Positions 48,000 to 57,031 are shown, counted from the first letter of the stretch. The stretch: 64,000 bases of DNA from Psychrobacillus sp042945595 (GCF_042945595.1 NZ_CP168493.1:3038001-3102000); one strand, 5' to 3'. Numbers and translations: made by a program. Notes: generated by a model not told the origin, from the letters alone.

Positions 48000-49802
48000 T
48001 CACCCTTTTGCATTTATTAATTGTATAAACTCATTTACATCTTGAATGCAAAGGTTAATGCCCTTAATCCAAAATGCCTCTTTTGTAATATCTTCGTCAA
48101 GATGCTTCATCGCTAAATCTTCTACTGACATTACTGCAGTATCTTGAAGTAAAGCAATGTATTTCTCTTCAAAATTTGCTCCCTCATTAATTGCTTTTGC
48201 GTAAATACTTAATGAAAATAAGTAACCAAAAGTATATGGGAAATTATAAAACGGTACCCCTGTAATATAAAAATGAAGTTTAGAAGCCCAGAAATGTGGA
48301 TGAGTCGTTTCGAGTGCATCTCCATAAGCCTCTTTTTGAGCAGTTTCCATTAATTCATTTAATTTTGTTGCAGAAACTATTCCATTTTTACGTTCCTCAT
48401 AAAATCTTGTTTCAAATAAGAAACGAGCATGAATGTTCATAAAGAACGCAACACTTCGTTGAATTTTATCTTCTAATAAAGCAATTTTTTCATCATCCGT
48501 TTTAGCTTCTTTTACGGCTGCATCTGCAACGATCATTTCCGCAAAAGTTGAGGCTGTTTCCGCAACACCCATGGCGTATTGACGATTCATCCAATGAACG
48601 GGTTTTAAAGCATATGAATGAAAGGCATGTCCTAATTCATGTGCTAACGTTGAAACATTTGACATCGTTCCACTATATGTCATGAAAATACGAGATTCTT
48701 CCGAAACTGGCATACCTGTACAAAAGCCACCTGGACGCTTATTTGGGCGATCTTCTGCTTCAATCCACCCTTTCTCAAATGCATTTCTAGTGAAGGCTTC
48801 TAACTTCGGACCAAATTCTTTAAAATGCTTAAGGATAAACTCCGCACCTGTTTGATAATCCATTTTTTCTGTTGAAGCACTTACTGGTGCATCTAAATCA
48901 TACCAATGCATTCCTTTTTCCCCTAGCATTGTCGACTTTACGTTTAAATATTCGACAAAAGGAGCTTTATTTTTAGAAATTGCACCCCACATTGCATCCA
49001 ATGTTTCTTGTTTCATTCGATTGATATCAAGAGGTTCTTGTAACACAGATTCCCAGCCTCTTTTTTCATATACAGCTAATCGGAAACCAGCTAGATGATT
49101 TAATGTTTTTGCAAAGAACTCTTCTTTTTCAGTCCAAGCGGTTTCTAATGCTTCGAAAGCTTCTTTTCGAGTTGTAGCGTTTTCGTGGGAACTTAAATTA
49201 TTTGCTTGCCCTACGGAAAGTTCTTTTTCTTCTCCATCCACTCTAACTTTTACTCTAATGTCTCCTACTAATAAGTCATAAAGTTGACCCCAAGCATGAT
49301 AACCATCTACTCCAAGAGTTGTAATCATGTCTTCTTCTTTTTCAGAGAGCATCTTTTTCGCTTCATCTCTCCACTCATTAAGGACAAATGTATACTCTGA
49401 TAGTTCCTTGGATTGCATTAAGCCATTCCAAACTGTTTCCTCTGTCTTACTTAAAACTTGCTGGATAACAAGCATCAAAGAAGAGAACTTTGCATATATA
49501 CTTCCCATTTCTCCTTCTAAAAGTGCTGCATGTTTATCTGTTGTATCTTGCGCTTGAAAACAACCAATTACCGCTCCTGCTTCTGATAAATTAGTTGCAA
49601 TATCTTTTAATTCGTTAATAATATTTTCTAATTCCTGTGCAGCTTCGCTTGAAGTTGGAGCAGTAAAGCTTTTTAATTTTTCTTCAAATATCTTCAGCTT
49701 TTCCTTCACTTCATCTAAATGTATCCGTAAATCTTTTGAGACACTTCCTCCTTCAAAAAATGAATCTAGATCCCACGTAATTGGATATAACTTTTCTACC
49801 AT
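48000..49802 (-). CDS. M3-family oligoendopeptidase (PepF type)
   Basis: 600 aa, normal for PepF/M3 clade 3 enzymes. Zinc site HELGHAFHSYAL near residue 386, with the downstream Glu region ETASTFAEMIV. Cytosolic peptidase degrading oligopeptides. RBS AGGGGG. Divergent from the TspO-like gene. Confidence 0.91.
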   Translation of the reverse strand: MVEKLYPITWDLDSFFEGGSVSKDLRIHLDEVKEKLKIFEEKLKSFTAPTSSEAAQELENIINELKDIATNLSEAGAVIGCFQAQDTTDKHAALLEGEMGSIYAKFSSLMLVIQQVLSKTEETVWNGLMQSKELSEYTFVLNEWRDEAKKMLSEKEEDMITTLGVDGYHAWGQLYDLLVGDIRVKVRVDGEEKELSVGQANNLSSHENATTRKEAFEALETAWTEKEEFFAKTLNHLAGFRLAVYEKRGWESVLQEPLDINRMKQETLDAMWGAISKNKAPFVEYLNVKSTMLGEKGMHWYDLDAPVSASTEKMDYQTGAEFILKHFKEFGPKLEAFTRNAFEKGWIEAEDRPNKRPGGFCTGMPVSEESRIFMTYSGTMSNVSTLAHELGHAFHSYALKPVHWMNRQYAMGVAETASTFAEMIVADAAVKEAKTDDEKIALLEDKIQRSVAFFMNIHARFLFETRFYEERKNGIVSATKLNELMETAQKEAYGDALETTHPHFWASKLHFYITGVPFYNFPYTFGYLFSLSIYAKAINEGANFEEKYIALLQDTAVMSVEDLAMKHLDEDITKEAFWIKGINLCIQDVNEFIQLINAKG

Positions 49803-49950
49803 TACTTTTCCCCCTAAAATTCATACTAGTTCGAATACTATTATACCATGTTTTGTTATTCGATTATTCCGCTTTTGCCATAAAACATTCACAAATCAGT
49901 TGTTCGTAATAATAATTGAAAGGTATACTATAGGGATAGGAGGGATGCGT

Positions 49951-50679
49951 ATGTTTAAAATAATCCTTTTGATTATAAGCTTGATCTCTACCGTTGCGAT
50001 AAATATACTTGCAAATACACTGCCACTAAATCATCATACAACTAGAGAAATAGCCAATAGGCTTCCAGCTTTATTTACAACTGCAAGCTTCGTTTTGCTT
50101 ATCTGGTTTGCCATTTATTTTTTATTAGCGTGTTGGATATGGCATATTATACAAGAATATAAACGTGGAGAAACGGTATCTGCAAAACGAGTCATCCTAT
50201 TCGTGAGTAGTTCCATCCTAAACATTCTTTGGACCTATTTTTGGCATTATGAATTATTTTTATTTTCGTTACTCGATCTGTTCGCGTTAATAGGAATCTT
50301 ATTTTTACTATATAATACGTACTCGACTACGGAACTATCTTGGATGGTGAGACTACCTATCTCCATTTATCTAGGATGGATATTCGTTGATACATTTGTA
50401 AATATCGATTACTATCTTACTTTCATTGAATTTAGTGGTTTGGGAATAACAAAATCGCTTTGGGCAGTTATTTTTCTAACAGTAGTTACTGCAATTGCCC
50501 TGCATATTCGATTCCATTATAATGATCCCGTTATCGTACTTGTTTTTATTTGGTCCTTTATCGGTATAGCTGTTCACCATTTGTTGGATGAATTATTAAT
50601 CACCGCTGCTTCTATGTTCTTAAGTTGTGTCCTTATAGCAGGAATATTTTTCATAAAAAAAATGCCTCGGAAAACTTAA
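49951..50679 (+). CDS. TspO/MBR-family membrane protein
   Basis: 242 aa, about seven predicted helices. The N-terminal two thirds follows the TspO pattern: ANTLPLNHHTTREIANRLPAL, WFAIYFLLACWIW, NILWTYFWHYEL and RLPISIYLGWIFVDTFVNI. Longer than a minimal TspO, with extra C-terminal helices, as in some Bacillus homologues. Ligand unknown. ATG 49951 suits AGGAGG; ATG 49945 touches it. Confidence 0.72.
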   Translation: MFKIILLIISLISTVAINILANTLPLNHHTTREIANRLPALFTTASFVLLIWFAIYFLLACWIWHIIQEYKRGETVSAKRVILFVSSSILNILWTYFWHYELFLFSLLDLFALIGILFLLYNTYSTTELSWMVRLPISIYLGWIFVDTFVNIDYYLTFIEFSGLGITKSLWAVIFLTVVTAIALHIRFHYNDPVIVLVFIWSFIGIAVHHLLDELLITAASMFLSCVLIAGIFFIKKMPRKT

Positions 50680-50696
50680 TTTCCAAGGCATTTTTT
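50656..50696 (+). terminator. terminator after TspO-like gene
   Basis: AAATGCCTCGGAAA / TTTCCAAGGCATTT followed by T5. Confidence 0.88.
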
Positions 50697-50752
50697 TCTA
50701 TCCAGGCGCCAGCCGCTCGAGGTCGCGGCTAAACAGACACCTTGCGCTTTTA
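50697..50752. repeat. short GC-rich intergenic sequence
   Basis: CCAGGCGCCAGCCGCTCGAGG ending in CACCTTGCGCTTTT. Its minus strand starts AAAAGCGCAAGG, like the AAGCGCAAGCGCC that opens element X. A common type of Bacillus gene-end sequence. Confidence 0.4.
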
Positions 50753-51502
50753 TTAATCTATTTTTGTCAATAAAAGCGGTCCTTCTTTCGTAACGACAAT
50801 CGTATGCTCAATTTGAGCGACTAGCGATTTATCTGGTGTTACAAAAGTCCAACCATCTCCTGATTCAACAATATGTTCTGCTTTTTGAGAGATAAAAGGC
50901 TCTACTGCAAGAACCATTCCTTCTTTTAAAATCGTTGGATCCCAAGCATCATAATAACTCAGTACATGCTGAGGAGCTTCATGAAGCGATTTCCCTATTC
51001 CATGCCCAGTTAAGTTCATAATAACATGCAAACCATTCTCTTTTGCTTCTCTAGCTACAGCTTTCCCGATTTGATTTAAACGAGATCCAGCTTTCACTTT
51101 TAACATAGCACGATTAAATGCACTTTCAGCTACGGCACATAGTTTTTCTTTTTCTTCGTAGCCATCTCCAACGACGAATGAAATACCAGTATCCGAAAAA
51201 TATCCATCATATGAGCCGGAGACATCAATGTTGACAATATCTCCTTCTTTAATAACACGTGATCCTGGTATACCATGCGCCACTTCTTCGTTTACACTTA
51301 TGCACGTATAACCAGGAAAATCATATTCTCCCATAGGTCCTGAAATGGCACCATTTTGTTCAAATAGTTTCCCACCGATTTCATCGATTTCTTTTGTAGT
51401 TATACCCGGTTTTGTTGCTGCTCGCATCGCTTCGCGAATTTCCGCCACAATACGGCCAATTTTTTTTAACGCTTCTAACTCTTCATTTGTTTGTACAATC
51501 AT
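50753..51502 (-). CDS. mapB: methionine aminopeptidase, type I (MapB)
   Basis: 249 aa, same length as B. subtilis MapB. Metal-binding residues seen in INIDVSGSYDGYFSDTG (two Asp), NLTGHGIGKSLHEAP (His), VLAVEPFIS (Glu) and AQIEHTIVVTKEG (Glu). It removes initiator Met. ATG 51502 has GAAGGGA upstream; the longer frame to 51541 does not. It starts 46 bp after thiT and may share its transcript. Confidence 0.93.
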   Translation of the reverse strand: MIVQTNEELEALKKIGRIVAEIREAMRAATKPGITTKEIDEIGGKLFEQNGAISGPMGEYDFPGYTCISVNEEVAHGIPGSRVIKEGDIVNIDVSGSYDGYFSDTGISFVVGDGYEEKEKLCAVAESAFNRAMLKVKAGSRLNQIGKAVAREAKENGLHVIMNLTGHGIGKSLHEAPQHVLSYYDAWDPTILKEGMVLAVEPFISQKAEHIVESGDGWTFVTPDKSLVAQIEHTIVVTKEGPLLLTKID

Positions 51503-51548
51503 CTTAAAAGATCCCTTCTCATTTGAATGTACAATTATCATATCATAT

Positions 51549-52130
51549 TTACGCGTTATTCGGCAGTAGAAGGCGTGGTGCTTTTACGAACAAGATAGTA
51601 CAAATGAATGCAGCGAATAAAAATACCGGAATCATATAAGTAGCATTATAGATTAATGAATATAGAATTACGTTTTGATCGCCAGCATATTCTCCAAAAA
51701 ATACAATACCAGATGTAACATGTGCTAAATAGCGAAGGAACGCAGCAAGGAATGCTCCTAAGATAACGGCAATCGCCATTTTTTTCGTATCTTTATTTTC
51801 AAGTGCTTTCATATATGCTGGTCTAAATACCCCAGCAAATCCAGCAACCATAAATGCAATAAAATAATCAATTGATACTTGGATAATCACAAACCCAAAA
51901 GATAATGGGACTGCATAAAAACGACCTGTTACTACTTGTAATAACCCAATTAAAAATCCTGTTAAAAGTCCGGCAGCAATTCCACGACGAAAAGCGATTA
52001 ATATAACTGGAACAAGTACAAAAGTAACGGATCCACCTTGCGGCATACCAAACCCAATCATATCTAATACATACCCTAGAGCTGCAAAAATAGCGATTTC
52101 TATTAATAACAATACACGTTGATTTCTCAT
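51549..52130 (-). CDS. thiT: thiamine ECF transporter S component ThiT
   Basis: 193 aa, six predicted helices. ThiT pattern: the N-terminal ALGYVLDMIGFGMPQGGSVT and the substrate-site block YLAHVTSGIVFFGEYA. It binds thiamine and works with the EcfAA'T energy module encoded elsewhere. ATG 52130 with AAAAAGGGG upstream. A TPP riboswitch with terminator precedes it, which independently supports thiamine as substrate. Confidence 0.94.
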   Translation of the reverse strand: MRNQRVLLLIEIAIFAALGYVLDMIGFGMPQGGSVTFVLVPVILIAFRRGIAAGLLTGFLIGLLQVVTGRFYAVPLSFGFVIIQVSIDYFIAFMVAGFAGVFRPAYMKALENKDTKKMAIAVILGAFLAAFLRYLAHVTSGIVFFGEYAGDQNVILYSLIYNATYMIPVFLFAAFICTILFVKAPRLLLPNNA

Positions 52131-52152
52131 TGTAATCCCCTTTTTTGACCAC

Positions 52153-52180
52153 AAAAAAACGACCCTGGGATAGACCCAGA
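52153..52180 (-). terminator. TPP riboswitch expression-platform terminator
   Basis: Minus strand CTGGG-TCTAT-CCCAG then GGTCGTTTTTTTG, between the aptamer and the thiT start. Confidence 0.8.
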
Positions 52181-52204
52181 CATCGCGCGATTGTCAGTTT
52201 CCAT

Positions 52205-52279
52205 CCACATCCCTACGCAAGCATTAACTTACAGGTTCGAAGGGTACTATCTCAGCCGCGTAAGCGACGCCCCTTGTGG
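52205..52279 (-). promoter_or_regulatory. TPP riboswitch (thi box)
   Basis: Minus strand shows all conserved thi-box blocks in order: GGGGCGT, GCGGCTGAGAT, ACCCTTCGAACCTG, TAATGCTTGCGTAGGGA, closed by P1 CCACA / TGTGG. It should end transcription of thiT when TPP is plentiful. Confidence 0.95.
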
Positions 52280-52390
52280 TTATGAATTATTTAGTTCGAA
52301 TTCATTGTAGCCCAATAAAATAAGTAATGCAACCCTATGTTGTTAATTGTTATACTAATAGAAATATTATATGAGGAAGGGGTATTGTTC

Positions 52391-53458
52391 ATGCTTGAGT
52401 TATTAAAAGATCTAATTCGCATAAAAAGTGATGATGTAGAAAGTGCTAATTTAGCATTATTATTTTGCAAAACTTGGTTAGAAGATCGAGGAATTGTCTC
52501 AAAAATTTATGAAAGTAATTCTAAAATGATGCTCGTCGCAGAAATAGGAAGTGGCGATGAATGTATTATATGGAACGGTCATGTCGATGTTGTTCCCGGA
52601 AATGCAGAACAATTTAATCCATATGTAGAAGGTGACAAATTATTCGGACGAGGATCAGCGGATATGAAAGCAGGAGTTGCTGCTATGATGCAAGCTTTCT
52701 ATGAACTTTCTTTCATTCCACAAAAATTAACGAAAAGAATCCAACTTCATATTGTAACCGATGAAGAAACAGATGGAGATACATCCAAATATTTAGTGGA
52801 CCAAGGATTTAACGGAGATTTCATCATTTGCGGAGAGCCAACTCATTTACATATCGGTCTTCAAGCAAAAGGAATTATCCAGTTGAATGTAACATTGAAA
52901 GGTAAATCCAGTCATGGCAGTCGCCCTTGGGAAGGGATAAATGCGATTGAACAAGCTTATGCATTCGATAAAGAAATCCGAAAACTACCTTTTTTAACCG
53001 CAAGTAATAAGTTCTATGATTATCCATCTCTAAATTTGGCGAAAATACATGCAGGAGACAGATACAATGTTGTTCCGGATGAATGTCTCATGAGCTATGA
53101 TATTCGATTTGTTCCGGGTCAAAAACAGGAAGAAATTTTAGCGGAAATTAAAAATGCTGCTCATATACATTACCCTGGAAGTGAAGTAATTGTTCATGCT
53201 TGTGAACCAGCAGTGACTACAGAAGAAAACAATTCACACGTTCTTAAGCTTCAACAAGTTACAACAAAATGGACGAATTCTATTACTAACTTATTCGGCC
53301 AACATGGTTCCGCAGATACTCGTTTCTATGCAAAAAATGGAGCGGGAGCTATTGAGTTCGGCCCTTCTGGAGCGGATTGGCATGGCGAAAAAGAATATGT
53401 CTCTATTTCATCCGTAGAAAAATATAAAAATATTTTAGTCTCTTTTATTATTGAGTGA
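52391..53458 (+). CDS. M20-family metallopeptidase (ArgE/DapE/CPG2-like)
   Basis: 355 aa. Two-zinc site: His-Asp in WNGHVDVVPG, bridging Asp in GRGSADMKAG, Glu-Glu in VTDEETDGD, and CGEPTHLHIG; dimerisation domain starts at AKGIIQLNVTLKGKSSHGS. Hydrolyses an N-acyl amino acid or dipeptide; which one cannot be told. ATG 52391 has GGAAGGGG upstream; longer frame to 52337 does not. Confidence 0.87.
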   Translation: MLELLKDLIRIKSDDVESANLALLFCKTWLEDRGIVSKIYESNSKMMLVAEIGSGDECIIWNGHVDVVPGNAEQFNPYVEGDKLFGRGSADMKAGVAAMMQAFYELSFIPQKLTKRIQLHIVTDEETDGDTSKYLVDQGFNGDFIICGEPTHLHIGLQAKGIIQLNVTLKGKSSHGSRPWEGINAIEQAYAFDKEIRKLPFLTASNKFYDYPSLNLAKIHAGDRYNVVPDECLMSYDIRFVPGQKQEEILAEIKNAAHIHYPGSEVIVHACEPAVTTEENNSHVLKLQQVTTKWTNSITNLFGQHGSADTRFYAKNGAGAIEFGPSGADWHGEKEYVSISSVEKYKNILVSFIIE

Positions 53459-53473
53459 AATGAATATTAGAAA

Positions 53474-53601
53474 AACCGCCTGATTTCCGCTATGGCGGAC
53501 GCTTTTCGCGGGCATGGCTTCAGTCTCCTCGTCACTGCGATCCTGCGGGGCCTTCCGCTCATGCTATTCCCGCAGAAGTCGCCGCCTCCGCTCCAATCAA
53601 C
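53474..53601. repeat. GC-rich dispersed element S, copy 2 (inverted)
   Basis: Reads on the minus strand as GTTGATTGGAGCGGAGGCGG ... CCCGCGAAAAGCG ... GCGGAAATCA, the common Bacillaceae form of element S. Opposite in orientation to copies 1 and 3 and lacking their GGCCAACAGGATG insert. Confidence 0.75.
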
Positions 53602-53843
53602 TAGTATGTATGGGGCGAATTATAATTGCTTAGTAAGATAGATGACATTTAAATCCTATGAACATTAGATTGAGAACTACATTTTATCTGGATGCACAAA
53701 ATTTCACCAAAATTTTAAAAAGCAATAGCATTTCTTATTCAACAACGATTACAGGATTCATGATCACTACGTTTTCTTAAACTAATTCTATCCTCTTAGC
53801 GATAGCTTGGCTAAATCTTCTTGTTAGATACTACTTACTTAAT
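53602..53843. other. intergenic, nothing recognised
   Basis: AT-rich, no ORF with a ribosome binding site, no clear hairpin or repeat match. Confidence 0.5.
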
Positions 53844-54032
53844 GGATTGTAGTGAAAGGTGGCGACTCCAGACGGAGGCCAACAGGATGTTGGTCACGAA
53901 GGCGTTGCCACACGATGTGGCGCTCTTAGCCTTCGTTCCTCGGAGACAGATGAGCCATCACATCGAACGCGTAGCGGCGGTGATGGCTCATCGCTCACCC
54001 CGCGGAACGCGTCCACCTGAAACGGAAATCCG
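53844..54032. repeat. GC-rich dispersed element S, copy 3
   Basis: Same order of blocks as copy 1: GGCGACTCCAG, GGAGGCCAACAGGATGTTGG, CACACGATGTGGCGCTC, GCCTTCGTTCCTCGGAG; then it diverges into its own inverted repeat GATGAGCCATCAC / GTGATGGCTCATC and ends ACGGAAATC. Copy 1 to copy 3 identity is almost total over about 70 bp. Confidence 0.75.
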
Positions 54033-54111
54033 CGGTATTATTTAATTCTTTAAAGTACTATGAACACTGGTTTCGCAGGACGAAAATCCATATACTTTCT
54101 TATCTCTTAAG

Positions 54112-54316
54112 AAAAACGCAAGTGTCCTTTATGTGCACACTAACTACAAAACGCTTTTTAGAAATAAAGAGCTACTTAATCAGGTGCACTTATTTACACT
54201 TTATGGCACTTCGAGACTAGTTTACCCTGAGGAGAGACCACTTGTCCTATACCCGAGACCAATTCATCAGAAAGTGAGACTAATTTTAACTTATCCAAGG
54301 CTAATTGGAAAATTTA
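54112..54316. repeat. elements X (5' end only) and Y with 21-bp tandem units, copy 2
   Basis: 54112-54145 resembles the first 30 bp of element X (ACGCAAGTGTCCTTTATGTG); 54151-54219 matches element Y copy 1. It then continues in exact 21-bp steps: 54212, 54233, 54254, 54275, 54296, each starting NGAG(A)C(T/C)A-like. Five units against three in copy 1. Confidence 0.75.
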
Positions 54317-54386
54317 CTTTATCCAACGCTCCTGTGCCGCACTCAATTGTTGTTAATCTATTAATTGGAAAGGAGAAAAAACTCTT

Positions 54387-54719
54387 ATGGATAATAATAA
54401 ACTGTTATCAGCGTTATCCTATTTTAGTGTGTTGTTTGCGCCATTAATACTGCCAATTATCGTATTCTTTATTACGCATGATACGAAAGTGAAACAGCAC
54501 GCAAAACGTTCGTTCATTTCACATTTAATCCCTTTTATTTTTATGATTATTTTATTTATCGTTATCTATTCCAGTGTGTTTTCTATGTCTTATAGTTCTT
54601 TCAATCAACCTTCCTTCTTTATGACTTCAGGACCCCTATTACTTGTATTCTTATATTTAGTTATTTATATCATTACTCTTATTTGGAATATTATTCAAGG
54701 TGTCAAAGTATTGAGATAA
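54387..54719 (+). CDS. DUF4870-like membrane protein
   Basis: 110 aa, three predicted helices (about 6-28, 45-65, 82-103) with the DUF4870/Tic20-like start LLSALSYFSVLFAPLILPII and the conserved KQHAKRSF. Function unknown. RBS GGAAAGGAG. Directly behind repeat Y and before a 32-codon gene. Confidence 0.75.
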   Translation: MDNNKLLSALSYFSVLFAPLILPIIVFFITHDTKVKQHAKRSFISHLIPFIFMIILFIVIYSSVFSMSYSSFNQPSFFMTSGPLLLVFLYLVIYIITLIWNIIQGVKVLR

Positions 54720-54782
54720 TGTTTATATTACTGTAAAAATGGGAATCTAATAATACAGTATAAAATCTTAGGAGCGATAAAA

Positions 54783-54881
54783 ATGAGAGTAAAAAACTTA
54801 GTTAAAACTGCTATAAAATTGGCGCCAATAGTCTATCCAATCGTACGCAAAATAATGAAATCCAGAAAAACTGTCAAATAA
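54783..54881 (+). CDS. small cationic peptide (32 aa)
   Basis: Found by reading the gap. ATG 54783 with TAGGAGCG 7-8 nt upstream; TAA 54879-54881; a strong terminator follows at once. The sequence is strongly basic and amphipathic (MRVKNLVKTAIKLAPIVYPI then VRKIMKSRKTVK). No family recognised. It could be a bacteriocin-like or membrane-active peptide, or a leftover; the RBS and terminator argue that it is expressed. Confidence 0.5.
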   Translation: MRVKNLVKTAIKLAPIVYPIVRKIMKSRKTVK

Positions 54882-54916
54882 AAAATCTGTTCCCAGTAGA
54901 TTGGGAGCAGATTTTT
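54882..54916. terminator. bidirectional terminator
   Basis: AAATCTGTTCCCA / TGGGAGCAGATTT with A and T runs, between the 32-aa gene and the GDSL hydrolase. Confidence 0.88.
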
Positions 54917-55786
54917 CTATATATAGGGCTTTAACTTTGTCAAAGACAAATAATGATCGAAGCCTTGTATTCTTGAAACAGGTTTTTTAATGGATTCTTT
55001 TTGTTTTTCGAGAATTTGTTCAAAAGTCAAAGGATTTGGAGCTGGTAGTTCATTTTTATTTACCTGTAAACGTTCATTATACTGTTTGAAAAAAGCATTA
55101 GCTATAAGACGATACCCTTCCATTGTAGGATGAACATCAGATGGATTCGGTAATAACTCTTTTTCATGGCCCTTGAAGGCCTCATCCACAGCTACAAAAG
55201 TTGCTCCATTTGCATTAGCTTCGGTCTTTAAAATAGCATTCATTGTATTTAACTCTTTCTTGATGCCTTCCTTTTGTGCATCATGTACATGCGGATAAGG
55301 AAAATAATAGCCCATTACAACTATTTTTGCTTTCGGTGTAACTGCTTGAACTTCTTTAATAATATCATCAATATTTTTGCGCACATTGTTTAGCGCATAG
55401 TTTACTTGAATTTGCTTGTATGCGACTGACCCATTAGAAGGATTTACTTGAACAAGTCTAAGCAAATCATTTGCTCCTGCTGAAATCGTGACAACTGTTG
55501 CATTTTTTAGTAATTCCTTCGCTTCTTTCGTACGAACAGTTCTTAACACGTCTGCGGTCGTATAACCCGGAAATGCAAGTGCTTTCGAGAAATAGGCAAG
55601 CTGATGAGACCGCATTAACTCTTGTGCTATTAAATCTGTATATCCTGCATCAATTGCTCTATTTGGTGTTTGACCTGCGGCTATAGAATCCCCTAAAGCA
55701 ATATAAACTCCTCCCCCTTTTGCTTCCGTAATAATGGAGCAAAATGGGAGGAAAAGTAATACGGCTAAAGCTATCCATTTTTTCAT
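54917..55786 (-). CDS. secreted SGNH/GDSL-type esterase
   Basis: 289 aa. Signal peptide (KKWIALAVLLFLPFCSIITEA), then the SGNH hydrolase blocks: I GDSIAAG with catalytic Ser, II TADV, III GANDLLR, V DVHPTMEGY with Asp and His. Likely extracellular lipase/esterase (LipC/YpmR-like). Last gene of the helicase-M29-esterase run, 13 bp after the M29 gene. Confidence 0.88.
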   Translation of the reverse strand: MKKWIALAVLLFLPFCSIITEAKGGGVYIALGDSIAAGQTPNRAIDAGYTDLIAQELMRSHQLAYFSKALAFPGYTTADVLRTVRTKEAKELLKNATVVTISAGANDLLRLVQVNPSNGSVAYKQIQVNYALNNVRKNIDDIIKEVQAVTPKAKIVVMGYYFPYPHVHDAQKEGIKKELNTMNAILKTEANANGATFVAVDEAFKGHEKELLPNPSDVHPTMEGYRLIANAFFKQYNERLQVNKNELPAPNPLTFEQILEKQKESIKKPVSRIQGFDHYLSLTKLKPYI

Positions 55787-55799
55787 TAGAATCTACTCC

Positions 55800-57029
55800 T
55801 TAAAAAGCCCAAGTACCTTTTCGGAAAATTTGTTCTACCTTTCCGTCTTCTAACTCTCCTAGTATATCCATATCTGCGCTACCAATCATAAAATCTTCAT
55901 GCACGATGGAAGTATTAAGTCCAAGGTTTTCAAGCTCGTCTTTTGTTAAACCACGGGCACCCTCCACACAAGTAGGATAAGCTTCTCCAATAGCAAAATG
56001 GTTGGATGCATTTTCGTCAAAAAGGGTATTGAAAAATAAAACGTTAGATGCAGAAATTGGTGATTCATGAGGAACTAATGCGATTTCCCCTAAATATTTT
56101 GCACCTTCGTCTGTTTGTGCTAGTTCTTGTAATAGTTCTTCTCCAGTAGCCGCTTGAACTTTTGTAATGGCTCCATCTTTAAAAGTTAACGTGAAATTAT
56201 CGATAATATTTCCTTGATATACTAACGGCTTCGTATTTCTCACATAACCATTTACTCCTGTTTTAAGAGGTGCAGTGTATACTTCTTCTGTTGGCATGTT
56301 TGCAATAAAAGGAACGTTCTGTCCATTTTTACTAGCACCAGAAAGCCAAATATGTCCTTTTGGAAGTTCCACTTGAATATCTGTACCATGCGCTTTATAG
56401 TGTAATTTTTTAAATCGTTTTGCGTTCAACAATGCTGCGCGGCTCTCTAAATGGTCAATATGTTCTTTCCATTTTTGAACTGCTGTTCCTTCACCTACTC
56501 GCACTACTTGGAAAATAAGATCCCATAGTGCTTGCATTTGATATTCTCCTTCTAAATGAGGAAATACTTTTGCAGCCCATTTTGGTGATGGCATTGCAAC
56601 GATAGACCAAGTAATGACGTCGTTCATCACTGCTTTTCGGTAGTTTTCTAACGCTTTTCCACTTGCTTTATGGAAACTTGTAATTCGTTCGATGGAAACA
56701 CCTTCAAGTAGATCTGGATTATCCGCATCTATCCATAGTAATGCCCCTTTGTTTTCGATTAACTCATCCCTTTGCATGGCAGCCCATTTAGGAAACTCAT
56801 GAAATGCTTGCTCAGGTGCTAGGTCGTAAAAAGCTCGTGCATTTACTTCGTCCGTGTAGTTTACGTCTACTCGTTTTGCACCAGCTTCATATGCTTTTTT
56901 CACGACTAGTCTTGTAAATTCAATCGTGTCCGTGGTTGTACTAATAAGAAGGGGTTGATCTTTTTGAATATTTAAACCAACCTTAATTATTAGTTCTGCA
57001 TATTCTTCTAGCTTTTGTTGGAAATTCAT
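55800..57029 (-). CDS. M29-family aminopeptidase, second copy
   Basis: 409 aa, clear paralogue of AmpS at 44016-45248. Same blocks: PTEEVYTAPLKTGVNGYVRNTKP (in part), GAKYLGEIALVPHESPISAS, LFFNTLFDENASNHFAIGE, VHEDFMIGSADMD. Metallo-aminopeptidase. RBS AAAGGGAG. Starts 2 bp after the helicase stop, so part of one operon. Confidence 0.92.
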   Translation of the reverse strand: MNFQQKLEEYAELIIKVGLNIQKDQPLLISTTTDTIEFTRLVVKKAYEAGAKRVDVNYTDEVNARAFYDLAPEQAFHEFPKWAAMQRDELIENKGALLWIDADNPDLLEGVSIERITSFHKASGKALENYRKAVMNDVITWSIVAMPSPKWAAKVFPHLEGEYQMQALWDLIFQVVRVGEGTAVQKWKEHIDHLESRAALLNAKRFKKLHYKAHGTDIQVELPKGHIWLSGASKNGQNVPFIANMPTEEVYTAPLKTGVNGYVRNTKPLVYQGNIIDNFTLTFKDGAITKVQAATGEELLQELAQTDEGAKYLGEIALVPHESPISASNVLFFNTLFDENASNHFAIGEAYPTCVEGARGLTKDELENLGLNTSIVHEDFMIGSADMDILGELEDGKVEQIFRKGTWAF

Positions 57030-57031
57030 AT

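Noticed and set aside
53821..54045. 74-aa plus-strand ORF
   Set aside because: Produced by element S copy 3; same repeat, different frame, no start signal.
54133..54447. 104-aa plus-strand ORF
   Set aside because: Covers element Y and its 21-bp array and overlaps the DUF4870-like gene; the frame is closed in the other Y copy.
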